From Paenibacillus silagei (GTDB lineage: Bacteria; Bacillota; Bacilli; Paenibacillales; Paenibacillaceae), in contig NZ_JAGGLV010000021.1 in NCBI RefSeq assembly GCF_017874735.1, positions 1 through 64,000 on the forward strand: a stretch of 64,000 bases of DNA. The letters run 5' to 3'. Below, piece by piece: positions 43,121 to 50,234 of the stretch (positions are counted from its first letter, which is position 1; the number at the start of each line of letters is the position of its first letter). The translations under genes and the position numbers were made by a program. The notes beneath the pieces are model-generated. The model saw nothing but the letters and a program-made list of their open reading frames with translations. It ran no database searches and was not told the DNA's origin.

Positions 43121-43221
43121 AATACCCTCCAGATCCTTTTATCTAAAGTTTACCTTGTTAGGAGGAATACGAAACAGCTCGCACCAGCTTAAAGTTAAAA
43201 GGAATACTCTTTAATTTACAA

Positions 43222-43259
43222 AGAAAAGACTGCGTGAGAAACCGATCTCACACAGCCTT
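43222..43259 (-). terminator. Terminator of the C39-like gene
   Basis: On the minus strand AAG-g-CTGTGTGAGA pairs with TCTCACGCAGTCTT, followed by TTTCTTTG. One mismatch and one wobble interrupt an otherwise 14-bp stem. Confidence 0.8.
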
Positions 43260-43305
43260 GATTTGGGTTATGAATCTACAGCAACCCAGTTCTCCCGTAA
43301 CCCCC

Positions 43306-43878
43306 TTAACTAAGCTTATATCGCTCAGTGATTACAGAGGCACTAACCGAAAATCCTCTTTTCTGCATCGTTGCTGTCAGAGTCTTTTGAACGCCGCCGT
43401 CAGGATCGCACACCAGATATTTATCAAAATTGGAAGCTGAGGAGTTATGCCCGTCCACAATGACATAATGAGAGTTCGAGCCTTGCTTAAGTCTCATCAT
43501 GCATATACTCCCTTTTTCAGCTTCCACGGATACGTCAGCAATCGGAGTAATCGTTACACCTATGCTCTGACTTCCGATTTTTGCAGTGAATCCACTGGCC
43601 GTGAAATCAGCAGCATTATTAGTCCCTTTCGTTGTGGCTTCAACAACGGCGTAATACACATTGGATTTGGTTGTATTAGACAACCCGCCTTTGTATAGAA
43701 TAAACATCCCAAGCGCGCAAATAGCACAACCATATTGCTTAATATCTCCACCGGCTGCAGTTTTCCCGCATTTTTTATAAAAATTAGAGTCTGTAAAAGC
43801 TGAGGTAGAGGTACCTGGATAGTAAATCGAAGTATCTCCCTGGTTGATCAGATGGGTAGACGATAGTTTATGTGGCAT
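43306..43878 (-). CDS. Putative papain-fold (C39-like) cysteine peptidase
   Basis: The 190-aa protein shows the order expected of peptidase C39-like papain-fold enzymes. KQYGCAICALGM supplies Gln and Cys ahead of a helix, NSHYVIVDGHN supplies His in a strand, and KYLVCDPDGG supplies Asp. No signal peptide or ABC transporter domain is attached, so it differs from bacteriocin-processing C39 exporters. ATG follows TAGGAGG. The substrate is unknown; a neighbouring secreted-peptide system lies 1.3 kb upstream in the same direction. The family assignment is by motif only. Confidence 0.6.
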   Translation of the reverse strand: MPHKLSSTHLINQGDTSIYYPGTSTSAFTDSNFYKKCGKTAAGGDIKQYGCAICALGMFILYKGGLSNTTKSNVYYAVVEATTKGTNNAADFTASGFTAKIGSQSIGVTITPIADVSVEAEKGSICMMRLKQGSNSHYVIVDGHNSSASNFDKYLVCDPDGGVQKTLTATMQKRGFSVSASVITERYKLS

Positions 43879-44030
43879 AAACTATACCTCCTAAAATAGA
43901 TTTGCGAGGAACGAAATCCCTAGGTTAACTTCGTCCTCACAATACATAGGATATGTTGATAGATTAGGAGTCGCCACCAAGCAAAGTACCCTTCTTTATG
44001 AAGATTTGTTGAAACGGTCCTGAATCGATC

Positions 44031-44059
44031 TTAACTTCCTCCCATGCATTCTATATAAT
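44031..44059 (+). promoter_or_regulatory. Promoter of the GNAT gene
   Basis: TTAACT (44031-44036) and TATAAT (44054-44059) with a 17-bp spacer. A five-codon ORF (ATG at 44092) behind AAAGG lies in the leader; it may be chance. Confidence 0.7.
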
Positions 44060-44155
44060 AGAGGCAGCTTACACACAGAAAGGACTGAACTATGCGCAGA
44101 TATCAATAGTTGTACCTCACCAATACCATATATATTTAATGGAGGTAACTTATTG

Positions 44156-44686
44156 ATGATTACAGAATTACAAACCGAGAGATTAGTATTAAGACAAATG
44201 CGCACCGCCGATTCAGCCAGCTTGTTCCCGATCTGGTCCGATCCTGAAGTCACCCGGTTCATGAATATCAGCAGCTTCACGGATGAGAGTCAGGCCGTGG
44301 AAATGATTGAGCTGCTGGGTAAGTTAGCCACCGAGAATCAGGCGATCCGCTATTCCATCACGGAAGCAGAATCCGGCCGGATTATCGGCTCCTGTGGTTT
44401 CAATGCGCTGGACTATGACAATGCCAAGACAGAGATCGGTTATGACCTTAGCCGCGAGTGCTGGGGAAAAGGATATGTGCCTGAAGCCCTTCGCGCACTG
44501 ATAGATTATGCGTTTGATACACTGGGCTTCAATAGAATAGAAGCAAAGGTGGAGCCTGCTAATATCAATTCTATTAAGGTACTGCAGAAATTAAACTTTT
44601 CGCTGGAAGGAACACTGAGGCAGAGTGAGCGGTCCAAAGGAAGCTTCGTTGATCTGTGTATGTATTCCAGATTAGCTGCAGATTAA
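44156..44686 (+). CDS. GNAT family N-acetyltransferase (RimJ/RimL-like)
   Basis: The 176-aa protein has a full GNAT domain of the RimJ/RimL type: TERLVLRQMRTADSASLFPIWSDPEV at the N-terminus, the CoA-binding SRECWGKGYVPEALRALIDYAF, and NINSIKVLQKLNFSLEGTLRQ. Such enzymes acetylate ribosomal proteins or small amines; the target here is unknown. TTG at 44153 and ATG at 44156 are both behind GGAGG; the ATG is chosen. It is the only plus-strand coding gene between the tRNA and 48.5 kb. Confidence 0.9.
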   Translation: MITELQTERLVLRQMRTADSASLFPIWSDPEVTRFMNISSFTDESQAVEMIELLGKLATENQAIRYSITEAESGRIIGSCGFNALDYDNAKTEIGYDLSRECWGKGYVPEALRALIDYAFDTLGFNRIEAKVEPANINSIKVLQKLNFSLEGTLRQSERSKGSFVDLCMYSRLAAD

Positions 44687-44701
44687 GCTAACCTGAACAA
44701 G

Positions 44702-44755
44702 GGCTGGCCCAAGCGCTACAGAATGAACTGCGCAGGGTCAGCCTAATTTTATATA
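44702..44755 (+). terminator. Terminator of the GNAT gene
   Basis: GGCTG-g-CCC (44702-44710) pairs with GGG-t-CAGCC (44735-44743), with an inner GCGC/GCGC pairing and a TAATTTTAT tail. Confidence 0.65.
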
Positions 44756-44770
44756 CCATAAAAAATAAAG

Positions 44771-45181
44771 CTACCACTGGGGCAGCTCCACTAATTGAAT
44801 ATCCGATGCGGATGTCTTTACGTATTTGAGAATTTCTTTATAGCCCTTCTCTGACAGAAAACACTTTTGCTCGACTCCTCTGTGGTCTTCCCCAAAATAA
44901 GCAATATGAAACGTCTTATCCAGCTGGATAATGTTAGAAACCTGAATTAACGTGTTTCTATCTGCTAGAACGAAATTATATCCTGAACTGGCCAGGGTAT
45001 TAAGCCAATATTTCAGCGTACCTACTGTATAAAAGGTCTGATCGTACGTATGGACAATGATCCGATAGATAGTCCGTTCAAATTCCATAAAAGTTATTTT
45101 TTCAATATCGAGTGAGAATACACCAGTGTTTCCCTCTGTGTCTCTAGTAACAGATATCGTGCTCAAAGGGATCAACTCCAA
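44771..45181 (-). CDS. Stand-alone LytTR DNA-binding regulator of the agr-like operon
   Basis: The 136-aa protein is a LytTR domain (about 18-115) resembling the DNA-binding half of AgrA: FSLDIEKITFMEFERTIYRIIVHT, TFYTVGTLKYWLNTL and FVLADRNTLIQVSNI are recognisable elements. The receiver domain of AgrA is absent, so control by Asp phosphorylation is not possible. It starts with TTG two bases after the agrD stop, so translation is probably coupled; no strong ribosome binding site is seen. It is the last gene of the operon. How it senses the signal is unknown. Confidence 0.82.
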   Translation of the reverse strand: MELIPLSTISVTRDTEGNTGVFSLDIEKITFMEFERTIYRIIVHTYDQTFYTVGTLKYWLNTLASSGYNFVLADRNTLIQVSNIIQLDKTFHIAYFGEDHRGVEQKCFLSEKGYKEILKYVKTSASDIQLVELPQW

Positions 45182-45183
45182 TG

Positions 45184-45318
45184 TTATTTAAGTAACTCTT
45201 CAGGTACCTCCGGTTGATTAATGTATAATACACTTGCTGTAACCAACACGATAAGGGCAGCCAAGGCGGACAAACCAGAAGCAAGCTTATACACTACTTT
45301 GCGCTGCAAAGCTCTCAT
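45184..45318 (-). CDS. agrD: AgrD-like cyclic autoinducer peptide precursor (Ser-type)
   Basis: The 44-residue peptide has a basic start and a hydrophobic amphipathic stretch (1-26). Its C-terminus is ASVLYINQPEVPEELLK, matching the AgrD pattern of ring residues followed by an acidic recognition tail with E-V-P-x-E-L. Aligned with S. aureus AgrD, Ser29 occupies the ring Cys position, giving a predicted ring S-V-L-Y-I closed as a lactone; there is no Cys at all. ATG at 45316-45318 lies two bases after the agrB stop, with GGGAGGTG inside agrB. The gene is short and easily missed. Confidence 0.85.
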   Translation of the reverse strand: MRALQRKVVYKLASGLSALAALIVLVTASVLYINQPEVPEELLK

Positions 45319-45320
45319 TG

Positions 45321-45848
45321 TCAGATGTTCACCTCCCTTCTAGCTATAATCAGACTGATGGATTGTGCCAAAAAGCTGGCTGCGATAACAGATGAGCCTA
45401 TAACGATATTGGCAGCTACCAGCAGTAACGCCACGATTCTCAGCTTAGGCCAGTGCCGCCTCGGAATCCGGGTCTGTCGTTCAATCCCAATGGGCGCCAG
45501 CCACAGAACTATTAACAGACTCGCTGCATTCAATAACATAACGTAGAAGAAGCTAAGCTCCACGAAGGACAGTACTGTGAACAAGCTTACCGTAAACAAG
45601 ACACAGGCTATACCAGACTTTAGATGGACCCCACCCGACACCTGACGTAATACGGCAAAGGAGATCAGAATCTGCAGAGCTTCACTTGTCCTGCCCGTCA
45701 ACAGGGATACTACCAGCGTCAGCCCAATAATAAACACCACATTAAGCACTACGCTAATAGCAAATTTCAGGACAGCGTAAGATGCCGGGTGCTCAGGTAC
45801 GATATTTTTAATCGTAAATGCCAGCTTGCCGGACATGAATTCAAGCAT
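45321..45848 (-). CDS. agrB: AgrB-like peptide-processing membrane protease
   Basis: The 175-aa membrane protein matches AgrB, which cuts the AgrD tail and helps make the cyclic peptide. The catalytic pair is present as His75 and Cys82 in RQVSGGVHLKSGIACVLF, equivalent to His77 and Cys84 of S. aureus AgrB. About four to six hydrophobic segments follow, and the conserved LAPIGIE replaces the usual APxxxxN block. ATG follows GGAGGGAGCGGG and overlaps the upstream gene by 8 bp. The only AgrD candidate follows immediately. Confidence 0.93.
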   Translation of the reverse strand: MLEFMSGKLAFTIKNIVPEHPASYAVLKFAISVVLNVVFIIGLTLVVSLLTGRTSEALQILISFAVLRQVSGGVHLKSGIACVLFTVSLFTVLSFVELSFFYVMLLNAASLLIVLWLAPIGIERQTRIPRRHWPKLRIVALLLVAANIVIGSSVIAASFLAQSISLIIARREVNI

Positions 45849-46464
45849 CTTCCCGCTCCCTCCGGGTGGAATAATATAGAAGGAATACAGTCATCACCAG
45901 GAAAATCAAGGCATTTAGCAGAATATCATTATAGTAGAGTAGCACTGAAATCCCTATTACGAAGCCGAAAATCAGCAGAGACAGCAGGATATCTTCTATC
46001 TTAAAGCGGAGTTTATCCAAGTCGAACGTGAAGCCCTTGCCTTTGCGGTACAGAAGCCCAAAAATACCGAACACCGCTGCCGCAGTCGCTACCTGCAGAA
46101 AATATCCGTTCGCGGTACTACCAATATTCGATATAGATCCGAACATGAGCAGGGTGAGCAGCGTCTGAATCCCGGCAAAAATAGCAAATCCTGATATTGT
46201 TGCGATGATGGATAGAATGAGCGGCATCCTCACCACCGCAGCGAAGAAGAAGATAAAAATCAAGATTAAAACAAGTGGTGCAACATTCGACATGCCCAGT
46301 TCATTGCGTAACAGATAGCTTTGCAGATTGTTCAGCAAGATGACAAATAAAGCCTGCCAGATGTACCATCTCCACTTGAATCTATAGAGAGACATAATCA
46401 GATAATAGAGCGCAAGCGTCTCTATCGTTGAGAAAAACATAAATCCTACAGGTTCCCACGACAA
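45841..46464 (-). CDS. Polytopic membrane protein of the agr-like operon (receptor-like, no kinase)
   Basis: The 207-aa protein is nearly all membrane, with about six or seven hydrophobic segments and a short charged cytoplasmic end (STRREREDA). Size and topology resemble the sensor half of AgrC, but no His-phosphoacceptor helix or HATPase domain follows. The next gene, agrB, overlaps its end. It probably starts at TTG (46462-46464) with a weak GGCGG site. A role as receptor, exporter partner or modulator of the peptide is inference from position and topology. Confidence 0.65.
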   Translation of the reverse strand: MSWEPVGFMFFSTIETLALYYLIMSLYRFKWRWYIWQALFVILLNNLQSYLLRNELGMSNVAPLVLILIFIFFFAAVVRMPLILSIIATISGFAIFAGIQTLLTLLMFGSISNIGSTANGYFLQVATAAAVFGIFGLLYRKGKGFTFDLDKLRFKIEDILLSLLIFGFVIGISVLLYYNDILLNALIFLVMTVFLLYYSTRREREDA

Positions 46465-46503
46465 ACCATAACACCGCCTGACTAATTTTCGTTCACAAGA
46501 TTA

Positions 46504-46509
46504 ATTATA
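46504..46509 (-). promoter_or_regulatory. Possible -10 box of the agr-like operon
   Basis: On the minus strand TATAAT lies about 40 bp ahead of the first gene. The -35 region is unlike the consensus, which would fit an activator-dependent promoter. No convincing pair of LytTR binding repeats was found by eye. Confidence 0.4.
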
Positions 46510-46569
46510 TATCCCCGCCGCACCTGACGTATACTACTTAATTACAAAATTCGACACTTTTTATTAAAT

Positions 46570-46616
46570 CAAAAAAACATCCGTTGGCCGCTCTGAATCG
46601 AGCCTCAACGGATGTT
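46570..46616 (-). terminator. Terminator of the TPAPTTE-repeat lipoprotein gene
   Basis: AACATCCGTTG (46576-46586) pairs perfectly with CAACGGATGTT (46606-46616), and the minus strand continues with a seven-T run. It also insulates the agr-like operon. Confidence 0.9.
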
Positions 46617-46646
46617 CCTCTGTGTACAGCAGCTTGGCTGTCCGTA

Positions 46647-47213
46647 CTAAATTTCAGACCAAATGACGTTAACCTCCACGGTTCCCTCCTGGGACGCAAG
46701 CGGACCGCCAATGATTGACCAGCTCTGCTTATCGTCCTTGGTCTTGCCTTGAATGATCAGGTTCTTGGGATCGATAGTCTTCACGGACTGATCGCCCAGC
46801 TTGGAAGCCAGATAATCATCATAGAGCTTCGTTACCGATTCCATACTATCCGTTGTTCTAAAAATCAGCAATGCCGTCTTCTTGCCCTCATTCTCCTCCG
46901 CATTCGAAAGAATGGTCTCCGTTACATTCTCCGGCATCGGGAAGTCCTCCGGCAGGTATTTCGGCAGGTCCGCAGATCCGGCAGCCGTCTCGTTACTTCC
47001 GGCCGTCGCCTCAGGGGTCTGCTCCGGCTCTGTCGTTGGTGCTGGAGTCTGTTCGGCCTCTGTTGTCGGCGCTGGAGTCTGCACAGTCTCTGTTGCAGGT
47101 GCAGTGGTCTGCATCGATTCGGTGGACGGCTTATCCTCAGCATTACCGCAGGCACTGAGGGCCAATAGGGACAACGTCAAGGATAAGGACATTATTAGCT
47201 TTTTGGTGTACAT
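46647..47213 (-). CDS. Lipoprotein with Thr/Pro-rich repeat linker
   Basis: The 188-aa protein has a signal peptide with lipobox ALSAC. A linker of repeated TPAPTTE-like units (about 38-75) probably spans the cell wall. A C-terminal alpha/beta domain follows (about 85-188), containing FPMPENVTETILSNAEENEGKK and IFRTTDSMESVTKLYDDYL. That second part resembles small domains found in other Paenibacillus lipoproteins but I cannot name it. The frame is open to 47264; ATG at 47211-47213 follows GAGGAGTGAG and gives a normal signal peptide. Confidence 0.72.
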   Translation of the reverse strand: MYTKKLIMSLSLTLSLLALSACGNAEDKPSTESMQTTAPATETVQTPAPTTEAEQTPAPTTEPEQTPEATAGSNETAAGSADLPKYLPEDFPMPENVTETILSNAEENEGKKTALLIFRTTDSMESVTKLYDDYLASKLGDQSVKTIDPKNLIIQGKTKDDKQSWSIIGGPLASQEGTVEVNVIWSEI

Positions 47214-47314
47214 CTTCTCACTCCTCGTCAATTCATTGAAAGTTACATGGCCAGTTAGATTCACCGGCTTACCGGATAGTACCCATTTTCTTTTTCCTCA
47301 AAACAACGAATAGA

Positions 47315-47347
47315 CAAAAAAAAGCCCGGAAGCCAAGGCTCCCGGGT
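47315..47347 (-). terminator. Terminator of the 47.4-kb stalk-domain gene
   Basis: CCCGG-a-AGCC pairs with GGCT-t-CCGGG (47325-47346), and the minus strand continues in a long T run. Confidence 0.88.
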
Positions 47348-47376
47348 CATTCGTGAATGATGTATAAGTTCAGAAT

Positions 47377-48048
47377 TTATTTATAATACGATGTCGTAAG
47401 CGGAACGAAGACCGAGGTTCCATCCTTCACATCTCCGTTGACATACAGGCTGCTTACTCCGGCAATATCCACTTCGATGGTAGTAAGCCCGCTGGCCGGG
47501 TCAATGGTCTGCTTCTTCAACACAGTATTGGTGTCGCTGTCTTGTACCGCGAAGTCTTTAATCTCTCCGCCGATCGCGGCTACCTGGAGATAAAGCTTCT
47601 GATATTTTTTGTTCGGGTGGAGCATGAATGAAGTGCCGCGGTCACCACTGGCGTTATCGAAGAAGACATCCTTGTAATCCTTGTCCTTGAAGACCGTCTT
47701 GCCCGGATCTTTGGTGTGATACATGTCGTCAAAACCTGTAGCGATTGGTACGCCCGCTGTCTGCTCCCCCAGAGATATGGTGTTGGTTGCAGCATCGAAC
47801 TTAACGGTAACTCCCAGCAGATCGGATACGGAACGGACCGGCAGATACGTTGTGTCCTTATAGGAAATTGGGGCAACCACCGCACCGCTGCCATTCTTAA
47901 GCTGTACGGGCTGGCCGTTCATCTTGAATTTGATGCTTGGATTGAGATATGCCTTGATCTCCTGCAGGTTGGCTCCGGCGTACACACCTGTGCCCATTCC
48001 TCCAAGTACGGCAAATGCAGTCAGTGCAGCAGTCATTTTCTTCTTCAT
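47377..48048 (-). CDS. Secreted stalk-domain protein with C-terminal NPCBM-like domain
   Basis: The 223-aa protein has a signal peptide (about 1-25, cleaved after VYAGA). A copper amine oxidase N-terminal-like stalk domain follows (about 35-95; FKMNGQPVQLKNGSGAVVAPISYKDTTYLPVRSVSDLLGV is typical). A C-terminal beta-sandwich (about 105-220) resembles NPCBM-type carbohydrate-binding modules but without certainty. It is probably a wall-associated protein. ATG follows GGAGAGGAG. Confidence 0.78.
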   Translation of the reverse strand: MKKKMTAALTAFAVLGGMGTGVYAGANLQEIKAYLNPSIKFKMNGQPVQLKNGSGAVVAPISYKDTTYLPVRSVSDLLGVTVKFDAATNTISLGEQTAGVPIATGFDDMYHTKDPGKTVFKDKDYKDVFFDNASGDRGTSFMLHPNKKYQKLYLQVAAIGGEIKDFAVQDSDTNTVLKKQTIDPASGLTTIEVDIAGVSSLYVNGDVKDGTSVFVPLTTSYYK

Positions 48049-48131
48049 TCGATCATACTCCTCTCCATTTATAACAAATTTGAATATTCCTTATTGGGAG
48101 TATAATAAATCCTGCCATCAGATGCAATCAT

Positions 48132-48347
48132 TCAGAACTCATCTCTCCGGTGAGCCGCTTCGTAACGTTCGCGTATCTCCAGATTTTTGGAGTGATTGTA
48201 CAAATCCAGCGCAATGATTCCCCTGCGGGCAAGCTTCACCACCAGCACAAATAAATATATCCCCATTCCCAGACAAGTCAACCAGAGTAAAAGAGCAAAA
48301 ATACTGAACCCTCCAGCGAGCAAGGACCCAAAACCTGTCATATACAC
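48132..48347 (-). CDS. Small membrane protein, unknown function
   Basis: The 71-aa protein has one long or two adjacent hydrophobic segments (about 8-40) and a basic, charged C-terminal tail. GTG (48347) or the ATG two codons later could be the start, with GGGGGATG upstream. It has no recognised domain. Confidence is limited by length. Confidence 0.55.
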   Translation of the reverse strand: MYMTGFGSLLAGGFSIFALLLWLTCLGMGIYLFVLVVKLARRGIIALDLYNHSKNLEIRERYEAAHRRDEF

Positions 48348-48467
48348 AGCTTACATCCCCCTAATTCAACATGATAAAAGTCTATATCCTAATCATAACA
48401 AGTTTGGCACGTTTGTGTAAGGAATGCAAAGTTCTATTAAATTTCACTGTAGAAATAATCCAATTTT

Positions 48468-48475
48468 GCTATACT
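48468..48475 (+). promoter_or_regulatory. -10 element of the 48.5-kb lipoprotein gene
   Basis: TGCTATACT is an extended -10-like element (TG-overlapping TATACT at 48470-48475), 36 bp ahead of the start codon. No clear -35 box. Confidence 0.5.
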
Positions 48476-48511
48476 GGCTAAGTATGATTAAACATTTGGG
48501 GGAAATTACTC

Positions 48512-49786
48512 ATGTACGAAAAATTATCCAAAATGATTTTAGCTTTTGCTCTTCTAGCTTCACCTGTGATATTGAGCGGATGTGGCGGGTCTGCTGAGGT
48601 TACTCAAGCTGCAACGGCGACTCCTTCTGCTGCTCCGACTGCTTCTCCTACTCCAGCTCCAGAGCTGAAGAACTTCTCAGTGAAAGATAAGACGCAGGAA
48701 TACCTAGAGAACTTCGGTACTAATTCATGGAATATTGAGTCGTCCAAAGAAATCGCCAATAACATCCGGATTAAGGCCCGGGAGGATAAAGAGAATACCT
48801 TCACTTACCTGGAGATTGCTGACTCTATTGAGAAAAATGATGTGCAAAATGTAAAGAAGCTTTTCACAAAGATTGGTGGAGTTCTACCTGCTTCCGTTGC
48901 CAGCCGCTACCCGGATCCCACACCTACACCCGCTCCAACGGATATAACCTCTGGCGAAGATACGGATATGACCTATGTAGAAGCAGACCAGGAGTTTGGA
49001 TCAAGAGGACTTAATTTAGCCAAAAGCTATCTGGAAAAGGAGATTACCCAAGAAATTAAAGATGATATTTCAGCATATTTTCTCAGTAGCGTGGATTTTA
49101 TAATTAAGGAAAATCAAAGCAAATACAAGGAAATGGCCAATGCCATTCAAAAGGATGACAAGGCAACTGTTGAAAAGCTATACGCTGAGCTGCTGCCGTT
49201 ATACCAAGGGATACCTAGTTCAGCCACATCTGCAGCCGCTACGCCAGCGCCAGCAAAGGACGAAGTTATACATCTCAAAGGGAAAAAGGACCAGGCTACA
49301 GAGTTCTTTTATTTGAACAGCGGGATCGCCATAATTGAGGCAACAGACAACGGGGATTCTAACTTTATTATCCACATATATAATGAAACCGGAGATTTCA
49401 AAGAATATATTGTAAATGAGATTGGACCATACAAGGGCAAGTCTTTAGTGGTGATTCCCGAAGACGGGAAGTATATGCTGAAGGTAGAGTCGGATAGCTC
49501 CTGGAAGGTGGACATCAAGCAGAGCATTCCTGACAATATCAAGAGTGCACCGGTTAAGTTGTCCGGTAAGGGTAATGATGTTGTGTTCGCAAGGCTGCAA
49601 AGCAAGCTGACCCGCTTCACATCCAAGCATACAGGTGAATCGAACTTTATCGTCAGATTGAATGATAGCGCGCTGGTGAATGAAATCGGCAACTATTCCG
49701 GCTCTACCGCTGAAAAAATCGACACCGACGGAATTTATGTCTTTTCCGTGGAAGCAGACGGACAATGGAGCATTGATATCGAATAA
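48512..49786 (+). CDS. Lipoprotein with duplicated beta domain
   Basis: The 424-aa protein has a signal peptide and lipobox (ILSGC) and two Ser/Thr/Pro-rich linkers. A helical middle contains two similar Lys/Glu-rich segments (about 55-120 and 160-230). The C-terminal half holds two copies of a beta module, seen as ...SNFIIHIYNETGDFKEYIVNEIG... and ...SNFIVRLNDSALVNEIG..., each ending in a D/EGxYxxxVxxxxxW strand. The module is unknown to me; binding or structural roles outside the membrane are likely. ATG follows TGGGGGAAA. Confidence 0.72.
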   Translation: MYEKLSKMILAFALLASPVILSGCGGSAEVTQAATATPSAAPTASPTPAPELKNFSVKDKTQEYLENFGTNSWNIESSKEIANNIRIKAREDKENTFTYLEIADSIEKNDVQNVKKLFTKIGGVLPASVASRYPDPTPTPAPTDITSGEDTDMTYVEADQEFGSRGLNLAKSYLEKEITQEIKDDISAYFLSSVDFIIKENQSKYKEMANAIQKDDKATVEKLYAELLPLYQGIPSSATSAAATPAPAKDEVIHLKGKKDQATEFFYLNSGIAIIEATDNGDSNFIIHIYNETGDFKEYIVNEIGPYKGKSLVVIPEDGKYMLKVESDSSWKVDIKQSIPDNIKSAPVKLSGKGNDVVFARLQSKLTRFTSKHTGESNFIVRLNDSALVNEIGNYSGSTAEKIDTDGIYVFSVEADGQWSIDIE

Positions 49787-49810
49787 GCTTCCGCAGTTTA
49801 CCTGCACCCA

Positions 49811-49850
49811 AAAACGATTGCCACTCTTTAAAGGAGGGCAATCGTTTTGT
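49811..49850 (+). terminator. Terminator of the 48.5-kb lipoprotein gene
   Basis: AAAACGATTGCC (49811-49822) pairs perfectly with GGCAATCGTTTT (49837-49848). Confidence 0.92.
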
Positions 49851-49921
49851 TCGTTTACAGGCTTAGGTTACTCCGATAGTGCAAATCAAACTTCACCTGG
49901 GAATGGGCAGCGTTTGGAAGA

Positions 49922-50107
49922 TAGTTGTATTTTGTACAGCTAAATGACGGCGAATTGGCTGGCGCGCAGGGATAGTTGTATTCTGTACAGCTAAATTTGA
50001 GGAAAACGCTCTTTCCCGCCATGAGAGTAACTTATAAGTGTACAGAGTGCAACTAAAGCTCTCCCTGCGCAATATTTGCCCATTTTAGTTGTACAAATTA
50101 CATTTAG
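49922..50107. repeat. Second cluster of four dispersed ~23-bp repeats
   Basis: Copies at 49922-49945 and 49973-49996 are nearly identical (TAGTTGTATTnTGTACAGCT); one lies in minus orientation at 50031-50055 and one at 50086-50107. The flank CATTTTAGTTGTAC is shared with the copy at 23426. The surrounding 450-bp gap holds no gene. Confidence 0.88.
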
Positions 50108-50234
50108 AGCCTAAATCGCAGGGAGAGTGATGTTCTTGCCTCGTTGATGATTTGTTGCTGAACCGCCGCTGATTCCTCGCAGACTAGTTACCCGCAGATT
50201 TGCCCTCCCCCTGCCCGCCTGCCCGCGTAAGTGC

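Noticed and set aside
44092..44109. Five-codon upstream ORF ahead of the GNAT gene
   Set aside because: Short enough to occur by chance; no repeated amino-acid codons or attenuator to suggest a leader peptide.
46465..46570. Possible LytTR direct repeats in the agr-like promoter
   Set aside because: Two CCTGAC words occur in opposite contexts about 46 bp apart, but neither spacing nor sequence fits known LytTR repeat pairs.
41400..50234. Integrative element with attachment repeats at tRNA-Val
   Set aside because: No integrase, relaxase or second copy of the tRNA 3' end is visible; only the weaker accessory-block claim is kept.
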